A stretch of 64,000 nucleotides of DNA from Anaerophaga thermohalophila DSM 12881 (GTDB lineage Bacteria; Bacteroidota; Bacteroidia; Bacteroidales; Marinilabiliaceae). The notes under the pieces were generated by a model that worked only from the letters and a program-made list of their open reading frames with translations, did not search any database and had not been told where the DNA came from. A program made the translations under genes and the position numbers. Below, one piece after another: positions 18,736-26,343 of the stretch; positions within the stretch are counted from its first letter, which is position 1; each line of letters starts with the position of its first letter. The stretch spans positions 1 to 64,000 of the forward strand of contig NZ_AEWI01000010.1 in the NCBI RefSeq assembly GCF_000191885.1, given 5' to 3'.

Positions 18736-19038
18736 TTATTTCAAATCCAGTCTTTTTATCTCAACTACAAATGGATTATCCGAATAAAAATCACTTTGCG
18801 AAATCGGATGTGGTTCAATTCGTGTATCAATTTGAGAAGCTAATAACATTAGTTGAACTTGAACATCAAATCGTTTTGAATCATCTAAATCCCTTGAAAT
18901 TATAGCTAAATCAATATCACTGTCCTGGTTTGAGTTTTCCTTTGCATAAGAACCAAAAACATAAACAGACTCAAAATCTGAATACTTGCTGAACCAATTT
19001 TTATAATCTGTTATTGTTTTATTAATTGCTTTATCCAT
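18736..19038 (-). CDS. MNT-type nucleotidyltransferase domain protein
   Basis: A 100-residue protein of the minimal nucleotidyltransferase fold (DNA polymerase beta-like). VFGSYAKENSNQDSDIDLAII (residues 27-47) gives the GS motif and the catalytic pair D41 and D43, with a third acidic residue expected near TRIE. MNT proteins usually act as antitoxins that AMPylate a HEPN toxin encoded next door. Here no HEPN gene is seen on either side: 18561-18735 has no reading frame of note, and upstream a MITE copy begins 30 bp before the start codon. It may be an orphan, or the partner was lost to repeat insertion. Confidence 0.8.
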   Translation of the reverse strand: MDKAINKTITDYKNWFSKYSDFESVYVFGSYAKENSNQDSDIDLAIISRDLDDSKRFDVQVQLMLLASQIDTRIEPHPISQSDFYSDNPFVVEIKRLDLK

Positions 19039-19067
19039 TTTCTCAATTCCTTTAATTTATCAATCCA

Positions 19068-19211
19068 TGAGTGCAGTCTAAAAAGTCTTTTGACCCCTAA
19101 ATCCCCTAAAGGGGACTTTTTCAAACTGCTGATTTTTAGCAGTCCCCCTTCAGGAGTCAGGGGTAAAAATGGTAAAAATCAGCAGTTTGAAGGCTTTTTA
19201 TACTGCACTCA
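19068..19211. repeat. MITE-like element, short-core subfamily (copy 2)
   Basis: Starts TGAGTGCAGTCTAAAAAG and ends, inverted, CTTTTTATACTGCACTCA. TCCA occurs directly before and after it, a clean 4-bp target duplication. The core, with CCCCTAAA repeats and a GCTGATTTTTAGCAG palindrome, matches the copy at 6415. Confidence 0.85.
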
Positions 19212-19267
19212 TCCATTCTTCTGTGAATTCTGGAGTACACCGCTGTTTAAAACTCATTTTATAATCA

Positions 19268-19410
19268 TGAGGGCGGTATAAAAAGCATATTTTTGTCAAA
19301 ATCAAGGCGTTTTAAATTTTTGTACCGGAGTTAACTTTTTGTTAATGAGGATGCAAAAATTTAAAACAACAACGAGTTTGGCAACAAAGATGCCTTTTAG
19401 ACCGGACTCA
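19268..19410. repeat. MITE-like element, long-core subfamily (copy D)
   Basis: Starts TGAGGGCGGTATAAAAAGC and ends CTTTTAGACCGGACTCA, with the inner pair TTTTAAATTTTTG / CAAAAATTTAAAAC. It is about 55 bp from the short-core copy. No clear target duplication is visible. Confidence 0.8.
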
Positions 19411-19480
19411 TCCTATGGAACAATAATGAAGCAGGACTGCCTGGCAAACTTCTGCCTGTCCATTACTAACCACTACGTGG

Positions 19481-20401
19481 TTAATTCAAATTAAAGTGAT
19501 AAGTAATTGTTCCCTTTTGGTAGGCAGGTGCATCAGGATCGCTGTTGAAACGGGCTTTTAATGCAGCCTGACGGGCCACACGCCAGAGGTAAGAATTTTG
19601 AGTGGTGGTACCTCTTAAGATGGGTTCGGCACTTACGACATTCCCATTCCGGTCAACCGTTATTTCAACAACCACAATTCCTTCTTCCTGGATATCGTAT
19701 TCCGGCTTAGGAAGAGCACCATTTAATGAGCGGCCACTAAGATCAAAGCCTGTTCCTCTGGAACCTCTTCCGGTTCCATCGTAATTGCCGGCGCCGGGTT
19801 CACCCGAAAGAGCGCCCTGGTTTCCGGAATCACCGGTTTCGCCCTGAGAAGAACCGGTGCCGTTGGTTTTACTGAATGCATTGGTGACATTATTACGAGC
19901 TTCCTGAGCTTTACGCTCCATCTCTTCCTGACGCTTCCGTTCTTCTTCCAATCTTCTTTGACGTTCCAGTTCTTCCTGGCGTTGACGTTCTTCTTCGATT
20001 CTTTTCTGACGTTCTATCTCTTCCTGACGCTTTCGCTCTTCTTCCAGTCTTTTCTTTTCGGCCTCCTGTTTCGCTTTCTCTTCCTCACTAATGGATGGAG
20101 CTTCCTCAAAATCCTGAGTGTTAACAGACTCTTCAGATGCCTCCGGTGTCGTTGCAGGTGGGGGACTGACAGGTTCGGGCGGAGCGGATGGCTGTGTATT
20201 TTGTTCGCCCGACGGCTCATTAAAAACAGGCTCGGTCGCCCCCATTCCCGTAGGTGAATCACCAAAATCGACCAATATCCCCTCCTCTTCCCGCGGGATA
20301 CTGGACAATCCCAGCACCATGAGAAGAATCAGAATTACCGCATGAAAAATGGTAGTTCCGATTACACCTGCTTGTTTGTCCCTTTTTGTTCGACCGGTCA
20401 T
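19481..20401 (-). CDS. TonB/TolA-like energy-transducing protein
   Basis: A 306-residue periplasm-spanning protein: cytoplasmic N-terminus, one membrane helix (residues 13-33, VIGTTIFHAVILILLMVLGL), a Pro/Glu/Ser-rich stretch (50-100), a long charged coiled coil of ERKRQEE-like repeats (105-170), a Gly/Ser linker and a C-terminal TonB-like domain (from about 220, ending TITYHFNLN). It transmits proton-motive force from the ExbB/ExbD pair to the outer membrane. The ERKRQEE coiled coil makes it look like TolA, so either a Ton or a Tol role is possible. It is the last gene of the exbB-exbD operon. Confidence 0.87.
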   Translation of the reverse strand: MTGRTKRDKQAGVIGTTIFHAVILILLMVLGLSSIPREEEGILVDFGDSPTGMGATEPVFNEPSGEQNTQPSAPPEPVSPPPATTPEASEESVNTQDFEEAPSISEEEKAKQEAEKKRLEEERKRQEEIERQKRIEEERQRQEELERQRRLEEERKRQEEMERKAQEARNNVTNAFSKTNGTGSSQGETGDSGNQGALSGEPGAGNYDGTGRGSRGTGFDLSGRSLNGALPKPEYDIQEEGIVVVEITVDRNGNVVSAEPILRGTTTQNSYLWRVARQAALKARFNSDPDAPAYQKGTITYHFNLN

Positions 20402-20411
20402 TTTTGTTGTT

Positions 20412-20507
20412 TTATTTGTCTTCCAGAAACAAATCCATCAATTTTTTCTCTATCTCATTTACAGTCTTTTTGCTTACAACTCCCAATTTTCTTCTAAAAA
20501 CTGTCAC
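20412..20507 (-). CDS. Candidate 31-residue small protein between exbD and tonB
   Basis: A GTG at 20507 overlaps the exbD stop codon by four bases (GTGA). It opens 31 codons reading TVFRRKLGVVSKKTVNEIEKK and ending MDLFLEDK, with a stop 10 bases before the tonB ATG. The composition is that of a soluble basic/acidic amphipathic helix, and it fills the intergenic space almost completely, which is why I list it. It could equally be untranslated spacer. I know of no named family. Confidence 0.35.
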   Translation of the reverse strand: MTVFRRKLGVVSKKTVNEIEKKLMDLFLEDK

Positions 20508-20896
20508 CTGGCCCGTGTTGCCAGTATCATCTTATATTTATTTCGCTTGGCAATGTTCATCACCTTCACCACTTCCTTGATTGGTACATTCTCATCCACA
20601 TGCAGTGAGATATAGATATCGGGATTTTGCCCGACTTTTTTTCTCAACAACGGCTCAATCTGGCTAAAACTGACCCTCTGGTCTTCGACATAATAATCCA
20701 GATTACGTGTAATAGAGACAGTTGTTAAAGGTTTGGCTGCTGTTTGGTTAGGACTTTGAGGCAACAACAATTTTAATGCCGTAGGATGTACCAACGTGGA
20801 TGTGATCATAAAAAAGATCAGCAAAAGAAATATCACGTCGGTCATTGACGACATACTAAATGTTGGATTTATCTTACTTCTTGACTTTAAAGCCAT
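20504..20896 (-). CDS. exbD: ExbD/TolR-family biopolymer transport protein
   Basis: A 130-residue inner-membrane protein of the proton channel that powers TonB/TolA. The N-terminus has the family signature PTFSMSSMTDVIFLLLIFFMITS, where D20 within the single membrane helix is the expected proton-carrying aspartate. The remainder is the periplasmic domain. Length is normal. It follows exbB after about 63 bp and precedes tonB/tolA, so the three form one operon. Confidence 0.92.
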   Translation of the reverse strand: MALKSRSKINPTFSMSSMTDVIFLLLIFFMITSTLVHPTALKLLLPQSPNQTAAKPLTTVSITRNLDYYVEDQRVSFSQIEPLLRKKVGQNPDIYISLHVDENVPIKEVVKVMNIAKRNKYKMILATRAR

Positions 20897-20959
20897 GTTC
20901 CTGTATTGTTTCAGTTAATCAATAAGCACCCCCGGGTACTGCAACATATATTCAAACCA

Positions 20960-21649
20960 CTATCCGGCCGGTTCGTTAAGAAGGTCCATGAATTCCATGG
21001 TTCGAGCCTCCATTTTAAATATAACATTTTCGACCCTGGCTACCAGCCAATTGTAGGCAAAATAGGCAATAATTCCCACAATCAGACCGGTAACAGTGGT
21101 AACCAAAGCCGTATAAATACCACCCGCCAGCATATCCACTTCAATGTTATTGCCGGCATTCGACATTTCCCAGAACGATTTAATCATACCAATAACCGTT
21201 CCGGTAAACCCAATCATTGGTGCACCCCCTGCAACCGTGGCTAAAACGGGCAATCCTTTCTCAAGACGACTCACTTCAAGGTTACCGACATTCTCAATGG
21301 CAGTATTTACATCATTCAAAGGACGCCCAATGCGTGTAATCCCTTTTTCGATCATGCGGGAAATGGGATTGTCAGTTGACTGGCAGAGAGCAAGTGCAGA
21401 ATCAATCTTCCCTTCATGAATGTAATCCTTAATGCGATTCATGAAACTCTTGTCTTCTCTTGATGCCCTTTTTATGGCAAGATACCGTTCTATAAAAATA
21501 TAAACAGCAATAAAAGAAAGCAGGAAAAGCGGAATCATAATCCAGCCGCCCAGCATCACAAGTTCAATAAGATCAATGGTAACTTTTTCTTCGCCTTCAG
21601 CCATTTCAGCTCCCTGGGAAGCGGCCTGCATCATCAAAAATAGGTTCAT
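20960..21649 (-). CDS. exbB: MotA/TolQ/ExbB-family proton channel protein
   Basis: A 229-residue inner-membrane protein that forms the pentameric proton channel with ExbD. Three hydrophobic segments are visible: residues 27-52 (IELVMLGGWIMIPLFLLSFIAVYIF), about 125-150 (LATVAGGAPMIGFTGTVIGMI) and about 165-200 (LAGGIYTALVTTVTGLIVGIIAYFAYNWL). The GLPVLATVAGGAPMIGFTGTVIGMIKSF block is the family core. It is first in the operon with exbD and the TonB-like gene. Its upstream region is a repeat-rich 1.1-kb gap. Confidence 0.92.
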   Translation of the reverse strand: MNLFLMMQAASQGAEMAEGEEKVTIDLIELVMLGGWIMIPLFLLSFIAVYIFIERYLAIKRASREDKSFMNRIKDYIHEGKIDSALALCQSTDNPISRMIEKGITRIGRPLNDVNTAIENVGNLEVSRLEKGLPVLATVAGGAPMIGFTGTVIGMIKSFWEMSNAGNNIEVDMLAGGIYTALVTTVTGLIVGIIAYFAYNWLVARVENVIFKMEARTMEFMDLLNEPAG

Positions 21650-21742
21650 ATTGCTAACACTTGATTGTTCAACTCATTAATTTTGCACGCCAAATTAGTG
21701 ATTTTTTGGCAACGGTGAAAAACTAAAGTGTCATTTCAATCA

Positions 21743-21980
21743 TGAGTGCAGTATAAAAAGCATATTTTTGTCAAAATCCAGGCGTTTTAAATTCTTGTAC
21801 CGATGTTAACTTATTGTTAATGAGGATTCATCAGTATAAAAAAGTCTAAGTCATTGGTCTGATGGAACTCGCATGATTGAGTTTATACATCAACTTTTGA
21901 GACGAACCTTGTCATGCTCGTTTCAAAAATTTAAAACAACAACGGATTTGGCAACAAAGATGCTTTTTAGACCGGGCTCA
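21743..21980. repeat. MITE-like element (copy E) interrupted by a 97-bp element
   Basis: The outer sequence (21743-21827 and 21925-21980) is a long-core MITE with normal ends TGAGTGCAGTATAAAAAGC and GCTTTTTAGACCGGGCTCA. Compared with the uninterrupted copies at 19268 and 32142, which read GAGGATGCAAAAATTT at this point, 97 foreign bases replace the GC. Confidence 0.88.
21828..21924 (-). repeat. 97-bp dispersed element nested in a MITE copy
   Basis: From TCATCAGTATAAAA to CATGCTCGTTTC this is one full unit in minus orientation, inserted into the inner loop of the surrounding MITE. It fixes the element's boundaries independently of the tandem arrays. Confidence 0.88.
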
Positions 21981-22433
21981 GATATTTTTTAGCACCCGGA
22001 AAAAAGGCAGCAGTACCGGTCTGAGTTTGTCCCGCCAAATCGTTCGCCATCACCTGAGAAAACCTACTGTCAAGTCTCCGCCCGGATAAGGAACTGTTTT
22101 TGGCATTGAAATCAGTTAACGATACTTTACTTTGTTGGAAACTTTACAGTCAAACACTCGTAACAGACAGCAACTAAAAAAACAGAAAAACGCTTTGGCG
22201 GTATATCTCTGTCGATCTAAATCAGAAATATTGAAAACAGTGTTACGGGCAACAAATTTTCTCTTCTCCTTAATATTTTTGATTGGGAAAATCGTATCTT
22301 GCAAAATCCTGCTATATTCCATCAAGAAATAACCAAAAAAACTCTGTGTCTCTCTGTGGTAAAATAACCAACCACCGAGCGCACGAAGAGAAACAAAGAA
22401 ATGGTTCACACAAACAGAATATAAGACAATTGA

Positions 22434-22552
22434 AACGAGTCCCGATTACCCGGAACAAGTTCCATTAGTCTTTGAAAATTAAATTTCATACTAAATGAAA
22501 CGGGCATGGCAAAGTTTGTCACAATAAGAATATGTATAAACACCATCTAACC
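22434..22552 (+). repeat. Partial, diverged copies of the 97-bp element
   Basis: AAACGAGTCCCGATTACCC...GTTCCATTAG (22434-22470) and ATGAAACGGGCATGGCAAAG...GTATAAACACCAT (22495-22552) are two broken units. The rest of the gap 21981-22806 has no convincing gene. Confidence 0.6.
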
Positions 22553-22584
22553 TCTAATCACCAAAGAAACCAAAAACAGGGAAC

Positions 22585-22653
22585 AGATGCTTCGTCGTTA
22601 CCTCCTCAGAATGACATTAGACAGTCTGTCATTCTGAGCGAAGCGAAGAATCT
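22585..22653. repeat. Palindromic repeat with the TCATTCTGAGCGAAGCGAAG motif
   Basis: CTCAGAATGACA and TGTCATTCTGAG face each other around a 10-bp loop, and the flanks AGATGCTTCG and CGAAGAATCT continue the symmetry. I recall the TCATTCTGAGCGAAGCGAAG sequence as an intergenic repeat in many unrelated bacterial genomes. Confidence 0.6.
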
Positions 22654-22712
22654 AACATCAATTAAATCATGATAAATTGCATTGTTACAACAATTTAGAC
22701 TAATTTTATACG

Positions 22713-22805
22713 GATGAAACGAGCATGACAAAGATTGTCACAAAAGAACATGTATAAATCCTTGCATGCGGGTTCCATCAGACCTTAATAAATAAATTTT
22801 ATACA
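22713..22805 (+). repeat. 97-bp family element upstream of the ThuA-like gene
   Basis: A slightly shortened unit (93 bp), preceded by the tail of another (TTTAGACTAATTTTATACG). It ends at GATGAAA, whose ATG is the start codon of the gene at 22807. Confidence 0.8.
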
Positions 22806-22806
22806 G

Positions 22807-23571
22807 ATGAAACAGATATTCTATCTCACACTACTATTTTTTATGATAGCAACCTCATCCAACGCACAGCAACAAAAGGCAGAACTCAATATCCTTGCTT
22901 TTTCAAAAACAGCGGGTTACCGGCACGGAGCCATTCCGCAAAGTCTGACCGCCATAGGCCGGCTGGCAGAGCGAAACAACTGGAACGTAACAGCCACTGA
23001 AGAAGCAGATATTTTCAAACCCGACAATTTACAAAAATTTGACCTCGTTTTGTTTGTACATACGACCAAAGACATCCTTAATGAAAGTCAACAGCAAGCC
23101 TTGAAAGATTACGTGGAAAACGGTGGCGGACTTTTGACATTGCACACCGGAACAGACACAGAATATGAATGGCCATGGTATGTTGAAGCCATTGGAACTT
23201 CTTTTGTCGGGCATCCGCCGTCGCAGCAAGGTAAACTCATCATTGAAGACCGCTCGCATCCTGCCACCGAACATTTCCCTGACTCTGTCTGGATCATCAC
23301 TGACGAATGGTACAGTTTTGACCGAAATCCAAGAGCCGACGTTCATGTACTAATCTCCATTGATGAAAACTCTTACGAAGTGGATGACAACCGGTGGTTT
23401 GAAGGAGCACAACAACGCATGGGCGACCACCCCCTGGTCTGGTACAAAGAAGTAGGAAAAGGAAGAGTTTTTCAAACAGCCCTGGGACATGAGCCTGAAT
23501 TGTATCACAACCCACTGTTTCTAAAACATCTGGAGGGAGCCGTTTGGTGGTCAGGAAAAAAAGAAGAGTAA
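22807..23571 (+). CDS. Secreted ThuA-like domain protein
   Basis: A 254-residue protein with an N-terminal signal peptide (hydrophobic residues 4-18, likely cleavage after SNA near residue 20), so periplasmic. The mature part is a ThuA-like flavodoxin/glutamine-amidotransferase-type fold: ILAFSKTAGYRHGAIPQSLTAIGRL at the start, a DLVLFVHTTKDILNESQQQALKDYVENGGGLLTLHTGTD block, and GRVFQTALGHEPELYHNPLFLKHLEGAVWW at the end. ThuA proteins are linked to sugar (trehalose, glycoside) use, but their biochemical activity is largely unknown. Gene context gives no sugar pathway. The start codon lies within the GATGAAA end of an upstream repeat element. Confidence 0.88.
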   Translation: MKQIFYLTLLFFMIATSSNAQQQKAELNILAFSKTAGYRHGAIPQSLTAIGRLAERNNWNVTATEEADIFKPDNLQKFDLVLFVHTTKDILNESQQQALKDYVENGGGLLTLHTGTDTEYEWPWYVEAIGTSFVGHPPSQQGKLIIEDRSHPATEHFPDSVWIITDEWYSFDRNPRADVHVLISIDENSYEVDDNRWFEGAQQRMGDHPLVWYKEVGKGRVFQTALGHEPELYHNPLFLKHLEGAVWWSGKKEE

Positions 23572-23745
23572 TAATTTAACAGATCGGTGGATTCTATTCC
23601 GTTAAAAAAGCCTAAAGGCAGAAACGTTATGACGCAAAGATTTTATGATGAGAATGTTGTGTGTTATTCTTTGATTTCATAAGCAACGAACTACCAGTGA
23701 TTTGTGAAATTTTAACGAAGTATTGTCAATCAAACCATAAATAAA

Positions 23746-25362
23746 ATGAGAACGTTATTTCTTCTTTTTGCCATTCTGATGGTTACCATGGCAAATGCCC
23801 AAACCGTAAAAGAATTAGACTCCGAAATATCGGATGTCGTCGTTTACCTCAACGGTGCTCAGGTAACCCGTCAGACCATGGTAAATATCCCTGCAGGTAA
23901 CAGCGAATTATACTTCAAAGGCATAACATCCCAACTGAATCCAAACAGTCTGCAAGTCGCTGCAGGTAAGGACATTACCATTCTTTCGGTCAACCACAGT
24001 ATCGATTATCTTCAACAGTCAAAAACCGATACACGCATTGAACAGCTCATAAAGCAGCGCGATGCACTTCAGGACAGCATCGAACTTGTGCAAAATACAC
24101 AGGATGTTTTCATAAAAGAGCGGGAGATGTTGCTCAGCAACCAATCTATTGGTGGCAATGAAACCGGCGTCAATGTAGAGCAACTCATCCGGGCAACCGA
24201 CTTCTTCAGAGAAAGACTTACCGAAATTGAAACCTCTCTTTTTGCCAACCGGCAGAATACAAAAAAAATGAAAGAGCGACTGGACAAACTCAACCGACAG
24301 CTAAATGAACTTAATGCACGAAAAGACCGTCCAACCAGCACCGTAAAGGTTTCCGTTACGACCAACAGACCGGTTAATGCGCCCGTTCAGTTGACCTATG
24401 CCGTTCGTCAGGCACGCTGGCAGCCATTCTACGACATAAGGGTGGACGACACAGACGATCCGCTCACTTTGGTTTACAAAGCAAAAGTTTACCAAAATAC
24501 CGATGAAGAATGGAAAAATGTTAACCTGACGTTGTCTACCGGAAATCCATCAGTCAGTAATTATAAGCCCGAACTACAACCATGGTTTCTGGATTTTCAA
24601 CCACCCCTTCCTCTTAAATCTTATGGAACGCCGGAGGCCCGGATGGAATTAAATGAGGTTGTTGTTGTGAATGATAAGCAAAAACAGGAAAAGCCAATGC
24701 GAATACGTGGTATTAATTCTCTTGGCCCTGAAAATGTCACCACCACGCAGCAACAAACCACCACTGCTTTCCAAATTCAGATTCCTTATACCATTCCGGC
24801 TGATAACCAGGGATACGATGTTGCTGTCAGCGACCACCAGATCGAAGCCGGCTATCAGTATGCCACTGTTCCTAAATTGTCGCCTCATGTTTATCTGCTG
24901 GCTCAGATCACCGACTGGAGCGATCTTAATCTTCTGCCCGGTCAGGCCAACATCTATTTCAATCAGACCTACCAGGGCAAAACACAGCTTAATCCCTACA
25001 CTTCAGAAGATACACTGAACATATCCATCGGACGGGACCCGGCAATTGTTGTAAAACGGGAACAGTTGAAAGATTACTCTTCCAAATCATTTTTTGGTAA
25101 CAACCGCAAAGAGACAAAAGCCTGGAAAATAACCGTCAGGAATACCAAAAATACCTCTGCCAATGTTTTGGTGGAAGACCAATATCCCGTATCCGCTAAC
25201 AGCGAGATCAAGGTAGAACTGGAAGAAAGCAGCGGAGCAAAAGTCAATCCCGTTACGGGCATTCTCAGGTGGGAATTGGAACTTGCTCCCGGCGAAACCA
25301 AAGAACTACGACTCGTTTATTCGGTAAGATATCCAAAGGATAAAAATTTGATTGTTGAATAG
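23746..25362 (+). CDS. Mucoidy-inhibitor MuiA-like protein (DUF4140/DUF4139)
   Basis: A 538-residue exported protein. Residues 1-19 form a signal peptide ending ANA. Residues 25-125 fit the N-terminal DUF4140 domain (SEISDVVVYLNGAQVTRQTMVNIPAGNSELYFKG). Residues 85-205 are rich in coiled-coil heptads. From about 210 the DUF4139 domain follows (LTYAVRQARWQPFYDIRVD, ending LAPGETKELRLVYSVRYPKDK). Members of this family were named after a mucoidy-inhibiting gene; the molecular function is not known. The segment NEVVVVNDKQKQEKPMRIRG around residue 305 resembles sequences at carboxypeptidase-regulatory/plug junctions in Bacteroidota. It appears monocistronic. Confidence 0.88.
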   Translation: MRTLFLLFAILMVTMANAQTVKELDSEISDVVVYLNGAQVTRQTMVNIPAGNSELYFKGITSQLNPNSLQVAAGKDITILSVNHSIDYLQQSKTDTRIEQLIKQRDALQDSIELVQNTQDVFIKEREMLLSNQSIGGNETGVNVEQLIRATDFFRERLTEIETSLFANRQNTKKMKERLDKLNRQLNELNARKDRPTSTVKVSVTTNRPVNAPVQLTYAVRQARWQPFYDIRVDDTDDPLTLVYKAKVYQNTDEEWKNVNLTLSTGNPSVSNYKPELQPWFLDFQPPLPLKSYGTPEARMELNEVVVVNDKQKQEKPMRIRGINSLGPENVTTTQQQTTTAFQIQIPYTIPADNQGYDVAVSDHQIEAGYQYATVPKLSPHVYLLAQITDWSDLNLLPGQANIYFNQTYQGKTQLNPYTSEDTLNISIGRDPAIVVKREQLKDYSSKSFFGNNRKETKAWKITVRNTKNTSANVLVEDQYPVSANSEIKVELEESSGAKVNPVTGILRWELELAPGETKELRLVYSVRYPKDKNLIVE

Positions 25363-25416
25363 TTTCGTAGTTTCGCTAACATTCAAATATCACAAAGAAC
25401 TGTCAAAAGCATTAAC

Positions 25417-26343
25417 ATGAAGATATTAATCGTTGGTACAGGTGGTGTAGGTGGCTATTTTGGCGGCCGTTTAGCTGCCGCCGGACATGATGTTACTTTT
25501 ATTGCACGAGGTGCACACAAAGAAGCCATAGAAAAGAATGGCCTGAAGGTAAAAAGTATAAACGGCGATTTTTCAGTAGAACAGGTGAAGGTAACCGACA
25601 AAATTTCGGAAGTTGCCACACCCGGGCTCGTGATTATTGCCGTAAAAGCCTGGCAGGTTAAGGAAATAGCACGGCAACTCAAGTCTGTCATCGATGAAAA
25701 AACCATGGTTCTGCCACTCCAGAATGGTGTGCTGACAAGCGATGAGATTAAAGAATTTTTACCGTCAAAAAATGTGCTCTCCGGACTTTGCCGTATCATC
25801 AGTAAAATTGACGCTCCGGGAATAATCAACCACATGGCGGTAGATCCCACTATTGTTTTTGGTGAATGTGACAGCTCGCAGACGCAAAGGGTACTCAACC
25901 TTCAGAAAATATTTGAAGAAGCCGGGTTCAAGGCTCGTGTTTCCAAAGACATTCAGGCCGATCTGTGGCGAAAATTCCTGGCCATCTGTGTAAGCGGTCT
26001 GCTTGCTGTTACCCGCTCTACTTATGGCGAAGTGAGAGAACAAAAAGAAACGCGCCAAATGATGCGCAATATTTTTGAAGAAATTGCAAAGCTGGCCAAA
26101 GCTTTAAAAATAAATCTGGAGCCCGATTTAGTGGACAAAACCATGGCGTTTATCGACACCTTCCCCTATAATTCGACCTCATCACTTACACGGGATATCT
26201 GGGATGGGAAGCCATCGGAACTGGAATATCAGAACGGAACTGTTGTTAAGCTGGCGGAAAAAGCAGGCGTAGATGTTCCCCTTAACCAGTTCGTTTATTA
26301 TTCTTTGTTATTGATGGAAAAACGGGCGCGAAGGAAACTTTAA
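25417..26343 (+). CDS. panE: 2-dehydropantoate 2-reductase
   Basis: An NADPH-dependent enzyme that reduces ketopantoate to pantoate in the pathway to pantothenate and coenzyme A. The 308-residue protein starts with the dinucleotide-binding motif ILIVGTGGVGGYFGGRLAAAGHDVTFIARG. PLQNGVLTSDEI holds the family's Asn, and WRKFLAICVSGLLAVTR holds the catalytic Lys in the WxKF motif. The SSLTRDIWDGKPSELEYQNGTVVKLA block is typical of the C-terminal domain. Length is normal. It converges with hydG; the two stop codons overlap (TTAA, 26340-26343). Confidence 0.94.
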   Translation: MKILIVGTGGVGGYFGGRLAAAGHDVTFIARGAHKEAIEKNGLKVKSINGDFSVEQVKVTDKISEVATPGLVIIAVKAWQVKEIARQLKSVIDEKTMVLPLQNGVLTSDEIKEFLPSKNVLSGLCRIISKIDAPGIINHMAVDPTIVFGECDSSQTQRVLNLQKIFEEAGFKARVSKDIQADLWRKFLAICVSGLLAVTRSTYGEVREQKETRQMMRNIFEEIAKLAKALKINLEPDLVDKTMAFIDTFPYNSTSSLTRDIWDGKPSELEYQNGTVVKLAEKAGVDVPLNQFVYYSLLLMEKRARRKL

